DNA of 64,000 nucleotides. Origin: JBAYDV01 sp041668045 (lineage in GTDB: Bacteria; Bacteroidota; Bacteroidia; Bacteroidales; UBA932). The stretch's first letter is position 1. Each line of letters opens with the position of its first letter. The notes beneath the pieces were generated by a model, which was not told the DNA's origin, did not search any database, and worked only from the letters and a program-made list of their open reading frames with translations. Both the position numbers and the translations under genes were made by a program. Positions 36,533 to 45,557 of this stretch are shown here, piece by piece. The stretch lies in contig JBAYDV010000002.1 of assembly GCA_041668045.1 (NCBI GenBank), positions 1 to 64,000 of the forward strand. Direction: 5' to 3'.

Positions 36533-38677
36533 TTAATCGATATGCATCTCATCGAATAGATAATCCATATGAGCATAATCTTTTAATATCCATAAAACAT
36601 ATCTAATATCCACATTAATACATTTGCAGTATTCAGGATGAAAATATTCTGATGAACTTAAAGACTCTTTATTGCCATCGAAAGCAAGACCTACCAACTG
36701 TCCATAAGCATTCATCACAGGACTACCAGAGTTTCCTCCAGTTATATCATTATTTGACATAAAATTTACATTTAAATCAGGAACAGTTTGAAGTAATTTT
36801 TCATAGTCCGGTTTTAAATGGAATTCATAATCATCTGGATCACTTTTTTCTAAAATCCCTTTTACTGTAGTAGTATAAGATAAATTTACAGCATCATAAG
36901 GATTAATACCACTAACTCTACCATAAGTCATTCTAAGAGTAGAATTCGCATCAGGATACTGAACTAAACCCCTACTCTTATTCATTTCATATATAGCATT
37001 GGTATATTCTGAAGATAAAGCACTTTTTGAAAACCCTAGTCTAAGTTTAACTTTATCTTTCTCCATATTCAAGGGTAATATACTTGTCGACTGAAACATC
37101 GCATATATAGGGTCATTATTATAATCATTTACAGAATGATTCTCTGACATCCATTTTTTAACAGATTTTTCATCTTTCATAAATGAATTATTATACATAT
37201 AATCTGCTAACGAATCTAAATTACCATTAAATTTATTATATAAAGCTATACGCTGTTTACCCCAATTTGAGCGTGACATATGTTTAAAATAATAATGCAC
37301 TACACTATTTAATAATTCTTTCTCGACTCTGAAATCTATTGTCTTTAAATCATTATTCACTCTTTTCACTATATCAGGAACATCATTAGCTTTAAATACA
37401 AAATCAGCAGTTTTTCCATCTTTCAGAAAACGTTTTAATGCTGAATTAAATCTTACTGACAACATAAAATAATATGATCCATTTATTATAGAAGATTTAA
37501 AATATGCTAGCTGTTTCTCTGATGCTTCACTTTCTGAATAGAATTCTTTTAAATCAGATAAAAGATTTCCATATAATTTAATTCTATCTGGACTTTGATT
37601 AATCCATTGTGCTAGTTCTTTCTCTTGTTGTTGTTTTAAATTAATAACATTATAACGATTACATTCAGTTACCTCTCCATCATGAAATTCTTGAGTATTA
37701 CTCATATTAAAATACCTATCTGCATATTTTAATCTAATATTTGGATCTTTATTCATCCATTTATTCATTATTTCGAGAGTCTTTCCTCCTTGCCTGACTG
37801 AAATTGGATATTTTACATTCTCTTTAAAATTAACTTCAAATGAAGAATCATATCTTGAAGTTCTGCCTGGATATCCCATAACCATAGTAAAATCACCTTC
37901 TTTCACTCCTTTTGTAGATATGGTCAAAAACTTTTTAGGGATAAAAGGAATATTATTTTTAGAATACTCTGCTGGATTACCTTCTGGTGACATATAAATT
38001 CTATACATAGCGAAATCACCTTTATGTTGAGGCCAACTCCAGTTATCAGTTGCACCTCCAAAAGATCCTATCGAAACTGGTGGAGCTGCTACAAGCCTTA
38101 TATCTTTATAAACATTATAATAAAACAAATAGTACTTTTCTCCATCCCACATATTCGCTAAACTTACGCTATACTTATCCGATTTATACTTTTTTTCTAC
38201 TACGAAAGAAATTTTTCTAAAACTAGCATGATGATATATCTTTTTCAAAGAATCTTCTACTGATGTTACATAAGCTGTTACATCGATTACTTTTCGTAAG
38301 ATATAAGCCTTTTTGTTAGGGATAGGAATTTCTTCAGAATTTTTCATAGCCCAAAATCCATCCTCCAAATAATTATGCTCTGGTGTACTTAAATCATGTA
38401 CATCTGCATAAGCGCAGTGATGATTTGTTATTAATAGGCCTTTATTTGAGATAATACTGCCAGTACAAGCGAAATCTAACGCTACTATAGCATCACTTAA
38501 TGATGCCTCTGTCTCATCATAAATAACATTTGCGGGAAGCTTTAAACCTGCAGCTTTCATGTTCTTCACTAAGCCTTTTTCCATTAGATTCACTAACCAC
38601 ATACCTTCATCGGCATAAGATAAAACAGGTTGTATTAAGCCAATAAGAATAAGAAAGTAGATTAAAAAGCGTTTCAT
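36533..38677 (-). CDS. S46 dipeptidyl peptidase, DPP7 type
   Basis: Periplasmic serine peptidase that removes N-terminal dipeptides, of use to a peptide-fermenting cell. From the ATG at 38677 it has 714 residues with a signal peptide (about 1-21). The catalytic His lies in ITNHHCAY, the Asp in TDNWSWPQHKGDF and the Ser in GNSGSP. Eighteen residues after the Ser the sequence reads FDG. DPP11 has Arg there (FDR), so this is DPP7-like with preference for hydrophobic P1. A longer frame opens at 38746, but a TATATTTG box (38704-38711) lies inside it and the 38677 start gives a proper signal peptide. Confidence 0.9.
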   Translation of the reverse strand: MKRFLIYFLILIGLIQPVLSYADEGMWLVNLMEKGLVKNMKAAGLKLPANVIYDETEASLSDAIVALDFACTGSIISNKGLLITNHHCAYADVHDLSTPEHNYLEDGFWAMKNSEEIPIPNKKAYILRKVIDVTAYVTSVEDSLKKIYHHASFRKISFVVEKKYKSDKYSVSLANMWDGEKYYLFYYNVYKDIRLVAAPPVSIGSFGGATDNWSWPQHKGDFAMYRIYMSPEGNPAEYSKNNIPFIPKKFLTISTKGVKEGDFTMVMGYPGRTSRYDSSFEVNFKENVKYPISVRQGGKTLEIMNKWMNKDPNIRLKYADRYFNMSNTQEFHDGEVTECNRYNVINLKQQQEKELAQWINQSPDRIKLYGNLLSDLKEFYSESEASEKQLAYFKSSIINGSYYFMLSVRFNSALKRFLKDGKTADFVFKANDVPDIVKRVNNDLKTIDFRVEKELLNSVVHYYFKHMSRSNWGKQRIALYNKFNGNLDSLADYMYNNSFMKDEKSVKKWMSENHSVNDYNNDPIYAMFQSTSILPLNMEKDKVKLRLGFSKSALSSEYTNAIYEMNKSRGLVQYPDANSTLRMTYGRVSGINPYDAVNLSYTTTVKGILEKSDPDDYEFHLKPDYEKLLQTVPDLNVNFMSNNDITGGNSGSPVMNAYGQLVGLAFDGNKESLSSSEYFHPEYCKCINVDIRYVLWILKDYAHMDYLFDEMHID

Positions 38678-38703
38678 ACTATAATTTTTTATTAAATATT
38701 TTA

Positions 38704-38711
38704 CAAATATA
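38704..38711 (-). promoter_or_regulatory. -7 box of S46 peptidase gene
   Basis: Exact TAnnTTTG match (TATATTTG) on the minus strand, about 26 nt before the ATG at 38677, just after the ribosomal operon terminator. The -33 element is not obvious. Confidence 0.5.
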
Positions 38712-38723
38712 ATAAGAATAACA

Positions 38724-38756
38724 TAAAAAAAGCCCATTGTTTGCACAATGAGCTTT
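38724..38756 (-). terminator. Terminator of the ribosomal protein operon
   Basis: On the minus strand a stem of 12 positions with one mismatch (AAAGCTCATTGT with ACAATGGGCTTT) closes on a 4-nt loop and runs into seven T. It lies about 20 nt after the rplQ stop and before the peptidase promoter. Confidence 0.85.
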
Positions 38757-38777
38757 ATTTTATAATATTTTTAAATA

Positions 38778-39422
38778 TTATTCTGCTTTTTTGTCCTCTG
38801 CTTTAGGAGCTGCTTTTTTGTCCTCTGCTTTAGGAGCTGCTTTTTTAGCTGGAGCTTTCTTAGCTGCAGTTTTTTTAGCTGGAGCTTTTTTAGCTGGGGC
38901 TTTAGGAGCTTCCTCTTTAGCTGGAGCCTCAGTAGCTTCTGCTTTAGGAGCTGCTTCATTAGCTGGAGCAACTGTCTCTGCAGTCTTTTTACTACTTGAC
39001 CTTCTTGAACGACGACGTGCAGGTTTATTCTCTGCCTTTGGAGTAGTTGATGAAAGAGCTGACTCGTTAAAATCAACAAGTTCAATTAATGCCATTTCAG
39101 CAGCATCTCCTACTCTAGTTCTTGTTCTTAGAATCCTTGTATACCCACCAGGACGATTTGCTACTTTAGGAGCTACAACTCTGAACATTTCTGTTACAGC
39201 ATCTTTGCTTTTAAGATATGCAAACACTGTTCTACGTGAGTGTGTACTGTCATCTTTAGCTTTCGTAATTAGAGGCTCTACATATTTTCTTAAAGCTTTA
39301 GCTTTAGCAACAGTAGTCTCAATACGTTTATGCAATATTAATGACGAAGCCATATTTGATAACATCGCCTTACGATGTCCAGTTTTACGACCTAAATGAT
39401 TAAATGACTTATTATGCCTCAT
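38778..39422 (-). CDS. rplQ: 50S ribosomal protein L17 with long Ala/Lys tail
   Basis: The L17 core occupies about residues 1-120 (MRHNKSFNHLGRKTGHRKAML, VEPLITKAKDD, GGYTRILRTRTRVGDAAEMALIEL). About 90 further residues form a low-complexity tail of alternating Ala, Pro, Lys and Glu (KKAPAKK units, histone-H1-like), ending in two copies of a 9-residue unit. Tails of this kind occur in Bacteroidetes L17 but vary in length. The start overlaps the rpoA end by 11 nt. It is the last gene of the operon. Confidence 0.95.
   Translation of the reverse strand: MRHNKSFNHLGRKTGHRKAMLSNMASSLILHKRIETTVAKAKALRKYVEPLITKAKDDSTHSRRTVFAYLKSKDAVTEMFRVVAPKVANRPGGYTRILRTRTRVGDAAEMALIELVDFNESALSSTTPKAENKPARRRSRRSSSKKTAETVAPANEAAPKAEATEAPAKEEAPKAPAKKAPAKKTAAKKAPAKKAAPKAEDKKAAPKAEDKKAE
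38787..38840. repeat. 27-bp tandem duplication in the rplQ tail
   Basis: Two identical 27-nt units (38787-38813 and 38814-38840) encode a doubled Ala-Pro-Lys-Ala-Glu-Asp-Lys-Lys-Ala unit at the C-terminus of L17. Such a repeat could vary in copy number between strains. Confidence 0.8.
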
Positions 39423-40431
39423 TTTCTTCTGTTTTCTTTTTTACTTCAATGTTATATTTTGAAACATCAATCCCGAAATTCAATTTAACTTTTTCCATAA
39501 GAATATCTATTTCATTCATAGATTTCTTACCGAAATTTCTAAATCTTATAAGTTCGGATCTCTGATGGGAAACCAAATCAGCAAATGTTTCTATATTAGC
39601 TGCTTTCAAGCAGTTTAGAGCTCGTACTGAAAGTTCCATATCTGAAAGTTTCTTTAATAAAAGATGACGCATATGTAATGCTTCTTCATCAAGAACCTCA
39701 GATTTATCCTTTTCAGGAGCAATCTCTAGTGAAATTTTCTCGTCTGAGAATAACATTAGATGATGAATTAATATCTTAGCTGCTTCTGTCAATGCATCTT
39801 TTGGATGAATTGATCCATCAGTCTCTATCTCGAGAATTAATTTGTCATAATCTGTTTTCTGCTCAACACGGAAAGGTTCAATATAGTAATTAACATTCTT
39901 AATAGGAGTATAAATAGAATCAATAGGAATTGTATCTACTAATTCTGTATTAACCTGATTTTCTTCAGATGGAACATAACCTCTACCTTTGTTAATCGTC
40001 AATGAAATTACAATTTTCACTGTTGGTTCCATGGTACAGATATGTAAATCTGGGTTTAAGACTGAAAAATTACATAGATTTTTAGAAAGATCTCCAGCTG
40101 TAAATTCGTTTTTACCAGTTATAGTAGCAGTTACTTCTTCAGTATCCTGATCTTCTACTTCTTGTTTTAAACGAACTTGTTTAAGATTAAGAATAATATC
40201 AACTACACTTTCTATCACGCCTGGGATAACATCAAATTCGTGTTTAACCCCTTCTATTCTGATAGAAGTGATGGCAAATCCCTCCAACGAAGATAATAAG
40301 ACACGACGTAATGCGTTTCCTATAGTTGTACCATATCCAGGTTCAAGAGGGCGGAACTCGAAACGACCGAATTTATCAGTAGCGTCGAGCATTATTACCT
40401 TATCAGGTTTTTGAAATGCTAAAATTGCCAT
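39412..40431 (-). CDS. rpoA: RNA polymerase subunit alpha
   Basis: Scaffold subunit of RNA polymerase, 339 residues. The N-terminal dimerisation domain (about 1-235) has EPLEPGYGTTIGNALRRVLLSS, and the C-terminal DNA- and activator-contacting domain (about 260-330) has ELSVRALNCLKAANIETFADLV and RNFGKKSMNEI. It lies between rpsD and rplQ, the normal alpha-operon order. Confidence 0.98.
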   Translation of the reverse strand: MAILAFQKPDKVIMLDATDKFGRFEFRPLEPGYGTTIGNALRRVLLSSLEGFAITSIRIEGVKHEFDVIPGVIESVVDIILNLKQVRLKQEVEDQDTEEVTATITGKNEFTAGDLSKNLCNFSVLNPDLHICTMEPTVKIVISLTINKGRGYVPSEENQVNTELVDTIPIDSIYTPIKNVNYYIEPFRVEQKTDYDKLILEIETDGSIHPKDALTEAAKILIHHLMLFSDEKISLEIAPEKDKSEVLDEEALHMRHLLLKKLSDMELSVRALNCLKAANIETFADLVSHQRSELIRFRNFGKKSMNEIDILMEKVKLNFGIDVSKYNIEVKKKTEENEA

Positions 40432-40444
40432 ATTATTATTAATT

Positions 40445-41053
40445 TTATTTAGAATATAACTCGACGATCAATTGTTCGTTGATATTTTCTGGTATTTCTG
40501 TTCTTTCTGGAATGTTTAAATATTTTCCAGTTTTCTGAGTATTATCCCATTCTAACCATGAATATTTTGAAACACTTCCTTGAGCTAAACTATTATCGAT
40601 TATTTCAAGACTTTTTGATTTCTCACGTACACCTATAACATCTCCAGGTTTAACTGTAGCAGAAGGAACGTTACAAACGATACCATTCTTAGTTATATGA
40701 CGATGAGATACTAACTGTCTTGCTGCTGCTCTTGTAGGAGCTATACCCATACGGTAAACGATATTATCTAATCTTGATTCAAGAAGGAATAATAAGTTTT
40801 CACCAGTTTGGCCTTTCATCTTGTTTGCTTTTTCGTAAAGATTACGGAATTGCTTTTCAAGAATACCATAGGTATATCTTACTTTTTGTTTCTCTGCTAA
40901 CTGAGTACCATACTCAGTAGTTTTCTTACGTTTTTTTGCTAATCCATGTTGTCCTGGAGGATAATTTTTCTTTTCAAAGAATTTATCCGGTCCATAAATG
41001 GGTTCACCAAATTTGCGGGCTATTTTTGTTGTAGGCCCTATATATCTTGCCAT
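40445..41053 (-). CDS. rpsD: 30S ribosomal protein S4
   Basis: 16S rRNA-binding assembly protein, 202 residues, with the S4 RNA-binding domain (LESRLDNIVYRMGIAPTRAAARQLVSHRHI). The N-terminus lacks the zinc-binding cysteines, so it is the zinc-free form. Known S4 proteins autoregulate the alpha operon; no such mRNA site was identified here. Confidence 0.98.
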   Translation of the reverse strand: MARYIGPTTKIARKFGEPIYGPDKFFEKKNYPPGQHGLAKKRKKTTEYGTQLAEKQKVRYTYGILEKQFRNLYEKANKMKGQTGENLLFLLESRLDNIVYRMGIAPTRAAARQLVSHRHITKNGIVCNVPSATVKPGDVIGVREKSKSLEIIDNSLAQGSVSKYSWLEWDNTQKTGKYLNIPERTEIPENINEQLIVELYSK

Positions 41054-41077
41054 TTTAAAACTTTTTTATCAATAAAA

Positions 41078-41470
41078 TTAAACTCTACGACGACCTTTTG
41101 GACGACAACCATTATGTGGTAATGGAGTAACATCTATTATTTCCATTACTTCTATTCCAGATCCGTGAATTGAACGGATAGCAGATTCTCTTCCAGCTCC
41201 TGGTCCCTTCACATAAGCTTTAATCTTACGAAGACCTAAATCATAAGCTGCTTTTGCAGCATCGGCTGCAACTATTTGAGCTGCATAAGGAGTATTCTTT
41301 TTAGAACCTCTGAACCCCATCTTACCAGCAGATGACCAACTTATAGCTTGACCTAAGTTATTAGTTAAGGTAACTATCACGTTGTTAAATGTTGATGAGA
41401 TATGAGCTTCCCCTATAGCTTCAACTTTTACAACCTTCTTCTTATTTGTTGTTCCTGATTTTTTTGCCAT
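41078..41470 (-). CDS. rpsK: 30S ribosomal protein S11
   Basis: Platform protein of the small subunit, 130 residues, with the conserved segments VEAIGEAHISSTFNNVIVT, GFRGSKKNTPYAAQ and the basic C-terminus PLPHNGCRPKGRRRV. It lies between rpsM and rpsD. Confidence 0.98.
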   Translation of the reverse strand: MAKKSGTTNKKKVVKVEAIGEAHISSTFNNVIVTLTNNLGQAISWSSAGKMGFRGSKKNTPYAAQIVAADAAKAAYDLGLRKIKAYVKGPGAGRESAIRSIHGSGIEVMEIIDVTPLPHNGCRPKGRRRV

Positions 41471-41482
41471 AATTAGCTTCTA

Positions 41483-41860
41483 TTATTTAGTTGCTTTTTT
41501 CTTGTTAGCTACAGTTTTCTTTCTTCCTTTTCTAGTACGAGCATTATTCTTAGTGCTCTGTCCTCTAACTGGAAGACCATTACGATGACGAATACCTCTG
41601 TAACATCCTATGTCCATAAGACGTTTGATGTTCATTTGGACAGATGAACGAAGTTCTCCTTCAATTTTGTACTCGCTAGCAATTTTTTCACGAATTGCAG
41701 CTATTTGATCGTCATTCCAATCCTGAACTTTGATAGAATAATCGATTCCACAATCGGTTAATATCTTGTGAGCAGAACTGAGACCAATTCCGAAGATATA
41801 AGTTAAACTTATATCTCCTCTTTTATTATTTGGTAAATCTACACCGGCTATACGTGCCAT
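41483..41860 (-). CDS. rpsM: 30S ribosomal protein S13
   Basis: Head protein of the small subunit, 125 residues, beginning MARIAGVDLPNNKRGDISLT and carrying the signature RGIRHRNGLPVRGQ(S/R)T near residue 92. A Lys-rich tail follows. It lies 37 nt after rpmJ. Confidence 0.98.
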   Translation of the reverse strand: MARIAGVDLPNNKRGDISLTYIFGIGLSSAHKILTDCGIDYSIKVQDWNDDQIAAIREKIASEYKIEGELRSSVQMNIKRLMDIGCYRGIRHRNGLPVRGQSTKNNARTRKGRKKTVANKKKATK

Positions 41861-41897
41861 ATTTTATTTTTTACTTTATTGTTAAACAAATTAAAAA

Positions 41898-42014
41898 TTA
41901 CCCTTGGCGCATTTTAAATTTAGGATTTTTTTTACATATAATATAGACACGACCTTTGCGTCTAACTACTTTACAATCCTCGCTACGCTTCTTAACGGAT
42001 GCTTTTACTTTCAT
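41898..42014 (-). CDS. rpmJ: 50S ribosomal protein L36, partly zinc-free type
   Basis: A 38-residue protein beginning MKVKASVKKR and ending KMRQG, between infA and rpsM as usual. Of the four zinc ligands in the C+ form (Cys11, Cys14, Cys27, His33), positions 11 and 33 are Ser and Phe here, while Cys14 and Cys27 remain. It probably does not hold zinc. Confidence 0.95.
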   Translation of the reverse strand: MKVKASVKKRSEDCKVVRRKGRVYIICKKNPKFKMRQG

Positions 42015-42030
42015 TTGTGTTATATATTAG

Positions 42031-42249
42031 TTATTTATATCTGAAAGAAATTCTTCCTTTTGTCAAATCATAAGGGGACATTTCCACCTTAACACGATCT
42101 CCAGGTAGAATACGAATATAATGCATTCTCATTTTGCCTGAAATATGTGCTATTATCACATGTCCACTATCTAATTCAACTTTGAACATCGCATTTGATA
42201 ATGATTCAATAATAGTACCATCTTTCTCTATTGCATTTTGTTTTGGCAT
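42031..42249 (-). CDS. infA: Translation initiation factor IF-1
   Basis: A 72-residue OB-fold factor that binds the ribosomal A site during initiation: AIEKDGTIIESLSNAMFKVEL, GHVIIAHISGKMR and the C-terminal YDLTKGRISFRYK. It lies between map and rpmJ. Confidence 0.97.
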   Translation of the reverse strand: MPKQNAIEKDGTIIESLSNAMFKVELDSGHVIIAHISGKMRMHYIRILPGDRVKVEMSPYDLTKGRISFRYK

Positions 42250-42269
42250 CTTTTTTCTCCCTATAATTA

Positions 42270-43040
42270 TTATTTAATGTTTTCGATAAATTTAAATGTT
42301 GATAGAATATCGGGCTTTCCTTTAGTTATATGAACAGTTAATTCGAAATGCGCTGCATTTGTTTTATCGATAGTACTTACTGACCAACCATTTTCATGTA
42401 GGTAAATAGATTTATCTCCATAACAAATCATTGGTTCAATACATATTACCATACCGTCAACTAACTTTTTTCCACGTCCTTTCGATCCATAATTTGGTAC
42501 ATCAGGAGCTTCATGCATATCTGCTCCACATCCATGACCTACCATTTCTCTTACTACTGAAAAACCATTTTTCTCGCAGTAAGACTGAATCGCATATCCT
42601 ATGTCTCCAGTTCTATTACCTTCGACTGCTTGCTCTATCCCTAAATATAATGATTCTTTTGTTACTTTCAATAACTTGGCTGTTCCTTCATCTACTTTTC
42701 CTACAGGAAATGTATAAGCAGAATCGCCATAATAACCTTTATATAAAGTTCCAGTATCCACAGATACGATATCACCTTCTTTTAATTTATAATCTGAAGG
42801 AAAACCATGTACTACTACATCATTTACGGACAGACATAATGAATAAGGAAATCCACCATAACCGAGAAAACCAGGTTCGGCTCCCATATCTCGAATATAA
42901 GTTTCAGCAATTTTATCTAATTCCTTAGTTGTTACACCAGGAACTATATGTTTGCCAACTTCTGCTAAAGTTTTGGAAGTCATAATCGCATTCTCCCGTA
43001 GGATCTCGATCTCTTCTTCGGTTTTTAATATTACTTTCAT
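42270..43040 (-). CDS. map: Methionine aminopeptidase, type I
   Basis: Removes the N-terminal methionine from new proteins. The 256-residue pita-bread enzyme shows the metal ligands Asp in SVDTGTLYKGYYGDSA, His in VGHGCGADMHEAP, and Glu in VICIEPMICYGD, and it lacks the insert of type II enzymes. It lies between secY and infA. Confidence 0.97.
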   Translation of the reverse strand: MKVILKTEEEIEILRENAIMTSKTLAEVGKHIVPGVTTKELDKIAETYIRDMGAEPGFLGYGGFPYSLCLSVNDVVVHGFPSDYKLKEGDIVSVDTGTLYKGYYGDSAYTFPVGKVDEGTAKLLKVTKESLYLGIEQAVEGNRTGDIGYAIQSYCEKNGFSVVREMVGHGCGADMHEAPDVPNYGSKGRGKKLVDGMVICIEPMICYGDKSIYLHENGWSVSTIDKTNAAHFELTVHITKGKPDILSTFKFIENIK

Positions 43041-43054
43041 TTAATTTTTATCAA

Positions 43055-44374
43055 TTACATACCTGAACGGCCTTTAAGTCGTCCTGTTTTAGTCAAACCG
43101 TCGTAGTGGCGCATTAACAGATAACTCTCTATCTGTTGAAGCGTATCTAATACTACTCCTACTAGAATAAGTAATGAAGTTCCACCGAAAAACTGTGCGA
43201 ACTGATTATTTACTCCTAACATAACAGCAAATGCCGGTATTATCGCGATGATTGCCAAGAAAATTGAACCTGGCAAGGTAATACGTGACATAATTGCATC
43301 TAAATAGTCTTTAGTTTTCTTTCCTGGTTTAACGCCTGGAATGAAACCTCCATTCCTTTTCATTTCTTCTGCCATCATAGATGGATTAACTGTTACTGCT
43401 GTATAAAAATACGTGAACAGAATAACCATGAAAGCGAAAGTGAAATTATACCAAAATCCGGTAAAGTCGCTAAATACAGCAGCTATACCTCTGGTAGCAT
43501 TAAATCCTGAAAGAAGCAATGGAAACATCATCATAGCCTGAGCGAAGATAATTGGCATCACACCTGCTGCGTTTATCTTCAATGGGATATATTGACGAAC
43601 ACCACCATATTGTTTATTACCAACTACTCTTTTAGCATATTGTACAGGAACTTTACGTTGTCCTTGTACTAATGCGATAGCAATAATAAAAATAAAGAAC
43701 CAAATTATAAGTTCAATGACTAACATTAATAGTCCGCCATTGGCCTGTGCAAATCTGGAACCTACTTCTGCCGCTAAAGCAAAAGGTAGTCGTGCAATAA
43801 TACCAACCATGATAATTAAAGAAATACCATTACCTAAGCCGCGATCGGTAATTCTTTCTCCTAACCACATAATAAACATTGATCCTCCTAGAAGGACTAT
43901 TGTCGCAAATACATTAAAAGCAAAACCTGGAATTTGGAAGGCTGCTGCTGGTAATTGCGAATGTAAATTCGTTATATAGGCTGGACCTTGAAGTAACAAT
44001 ATAATAATTGTTAGGACACGTGTCCATTGATCCATCTTTCTTCTTCCGCTCTCTCCCTCTCTTTGCATACGTTGAAAAAATGGAACCATAACTCCTAAAA
44101 GTTGAATAACTATAGATGCTGAGATGTAAGGCATTACACCAAGAGCAAATATGGAAGCATTTCCGAAGGCACCTCCGGAAAACATATTCAACAAACCTAG
44201 AAGGCCTGATGAAGTTTGACTCGTCAAGTTTTGAAGCTGCGAAGGATCAATACCTGGCATCACTACAAAACTTCCTAGTCTATAAACTAGGAGTAATAGT
44301 AATGTATACCAGATTCTTTTCCTTAGCTCTTCAATTTTGAAGATGTTTCTTATGGTTTCAAAAAGTTTTTTCAT
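43055..44374 (-). CDS. secY: Protein translocase subunit SecY
   Basis: Channel subunit of the Sec translocon, 439 residues and about ten membrane helices. Recognisable parts are the N-terminal WYTLLLLLVYRLGSFVVMPGI, the plug region, GLGNGISLIIMVGI, the cytoplasmic RKVPVQYAKR loop that contacts the ribosome and SecA, and the C-terminal LLMRHYDGL. It is encoded 4 nt after rplO. Confidence 0.98.
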   Translation of the reverse strand: MKKLFETIRNIFKIEELRKRIWYTLLLLLVYRLGSFVVMPGIDPSQLQNLTSQTSSGLLGLLNMFSGGAFGNASIFALGVMPYISASIVIQLLGVMVPFFQRMQREGESGRRKMDQWTRVLTIIILLLQGPAYITNLHSQLPAAAFQIPGFAFNVFATIVLLGGSMFIMWLGERITDRGLGNGISLIIMVGIIARLPFALAAEVGSRFAQANGGLLMLVIELIIWFFIFIIAIALVQGQRKVPVQYAKRVVGNKQYGGVRQYIPLKINAAGVMPIIFAQAMMMFPLLLSGFNATRGIAAVFSDFTGFWYNFTFAFMVILFTYFYTAVTVNPSMMAEEMKRNGGFIPGVKPGKKTKDYLDAIMSRITLPGSIFLAIIAIIPAFAVMLGVNNQFAQFFGGTSLLILVGVVLDTLQQIESYLLMRHYDGLTKTGRLKGRSGM

Positions 44375-44378
44375 TAGT

Positions 44379-44825
44379 TTAAAGTGTTATCGCTTTTCCA
44401 CCTAATTTTTCTATTTCTTCAGCTGCTTTTTTTGAAAAAGCATCTGCAGATACTTCTAATTTTGCTTTAAGCTCACCATTTCCTAATACTTTAACTTTAT
44501 CAGTCTTAGAAACAACTCCTGCTTCCATTAAAACATCAAAGTTAATTACAGAAACTTTACGAGTTTCGAAAATATATTGAAGAGTAGAAAGGTTTACAGC
44601 TCTATACTCAACTCTGTTTGGATTATGAAATCCAAATTTTGGAAGACGTCTTTGAATAGGCATTTGACCACCTTCGAAGCCTAGTTTGCTGGAATATCCA
44701 GAACGAGACTGAGCTCCTTTGTGACCACGGGTAGATTGACCTCCTCTAGTTGATCCTTCACCCCTACCTAGTCTTTTTTCTCTTCCAATTGAACCCTTTG
44801 CGGGCGATAAATTATTAAGTTTCAT
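44379..44825 (-). CDS. rplO: 50S ribosomal protein L15
   Basis: Large-subunit protein, 148 residues, starting MKLNNLSPAKGS with the glycine-rich RLGRGEGSTRGGQSTRGHKG segment that reaches into rRNA and a C-terminal globular domain. It lies between rpmD and secY. Confidence 0.98.
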   Translation of the reverse strand: MKLNNLSPAKGSIGREKRLGRGEGSTRGGQSTRGHKGAQSRSGYSSKLGFEGGQMPIQRRLPKFGFHNPNRVEYRAVNLSTLQYIFETRKVSVINFDVLMEAGVVSKTDKVKVLGNGELKAKLEVSADAFSKKAAEEIEKLGGKAITL

Positions 44826-44840
44826 TTATTCAATTCTCCT

Positions 44841-45020
44841 TTAATTTTCTTCTACATTAACTAGATGTAAAACTTTATCAATCATACCCTTGGTAATAGG
44901 ATTAAGTTCTACTTCCACTGTCTGATGCATACGATGTAATCCAAGAGAAATTAAATTAGCTTTTTGTCTCTTAGTAGCACCGTTAGCGCTTTTTGTTTGA
45001 GTTACTTTTATTTTTGCCAT
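44841..45020 (-). CDS. rpmD: 50S ribosomal protein L30
   Basis: A 59-residue protein found by translating the gap between rpsE and rplO: it begins MAKIKVTQTKSANG and continues LGLHRMHQTVEVE, the L30 signature. Gene order and length agree with L30. Confidence 0.96.
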   Translation of the reverse strand: MAKIKVTQTKSANGATKRQKANLISLGLHRMHQTVEVELNPITKGMIDKVLHLVNVEEN

Positions 45021-45032
45021 TTTAATATCTCC

Positions 45033-45551
45033 TTAACCGTTAAATACTCTACTCATTGGGATTCCACGTGTACCAGCGATTGTATAAGCATCACGCATCA
45101 TGCTAAGTGCACTGATTGTAGCTTTTACTAAATTGTGAGGATTAGAAGAGCCTTTACTCTTAGCCAATATATCACGAATTCCTACTGATTCAAATACTAC
45201 ACGCATAGCACCTCCTGCGATAACTCCAGATCCTGGAGCAGCTGGTCTCATGAATACTTTAGCTCCACCATATTTAGCAGTTTGTTCATGAGGAATAGTT
45301 TTCTTATCTAAAGGCACCCTTATAAGGTTCTTTTTAGCATCTTCTATACCTTTTTGTATAGCAGTTGTTACTTCGTTAGCCTTACCAAGACCATAACCAA
45401 CAACACCATTTTCATCTCCTACGACAACTATTGCCGAAAAGCTGAAGTGACGTCCACCTTTAGTTACTTTGGTAACCCTTTGGATAGAAACCAATCTATC
45501 TTTTAATTCAAGATCAGTTGTTTTTACTTTTTTTACATTTATATCTGTCAT
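45033..45551 (-). CDS. rpsE: 30S ribosomal protein S5
   Basis: Decoding-fidelity protein of the small subunit, 172 residues. The N-terminal double-stranded-RNA-binding fold has RVTKVTKGGRHFSFSAIVVVG, and the C-terminal domain has APGSGVIAGGAMRVVFES and KSKGSSNPHNLVKAT. It lies 6 nt after rplR. Confidence 0.98.
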   Translation of the reverse strand: MTDINVKKVKTTDLELKDRLVSIQRVTKVTKGGRHFSFSAIVVVGDENGVVGYGLGKANEVTTAIQKGIEDAKKNLIRVPLDKKTIPHEQTAKYGGAKVFMRPAAPGSGVIAGGAMRVVFESVGIRDILAKSKGSSNPHNLVKATISALSMMRDAYTIAGTRGIPMSRVFNG

Positions 45552-45557
45552 AGTCTT

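Noticed and set aside
38771..39085. 104-residue frame overlapping the rplQ tail, rich in Leu, Lys and Gln
   Set aside because: It is another frame of the same low-complexity repeat.
38791..39399. 202-residue plus-strand frame opposite rplQ, rich in Ala, Leu and Gly
   Set aside because: It mirrors the repetitive Lys/Ala codons of the L17 tail; rplQ is certain on the other strand.
42431..42928. 165-residue plus-strand frame inside map
   Set aside because: It lies antisense to a complete methionine aminopeptidase and shows no protein-like motif.
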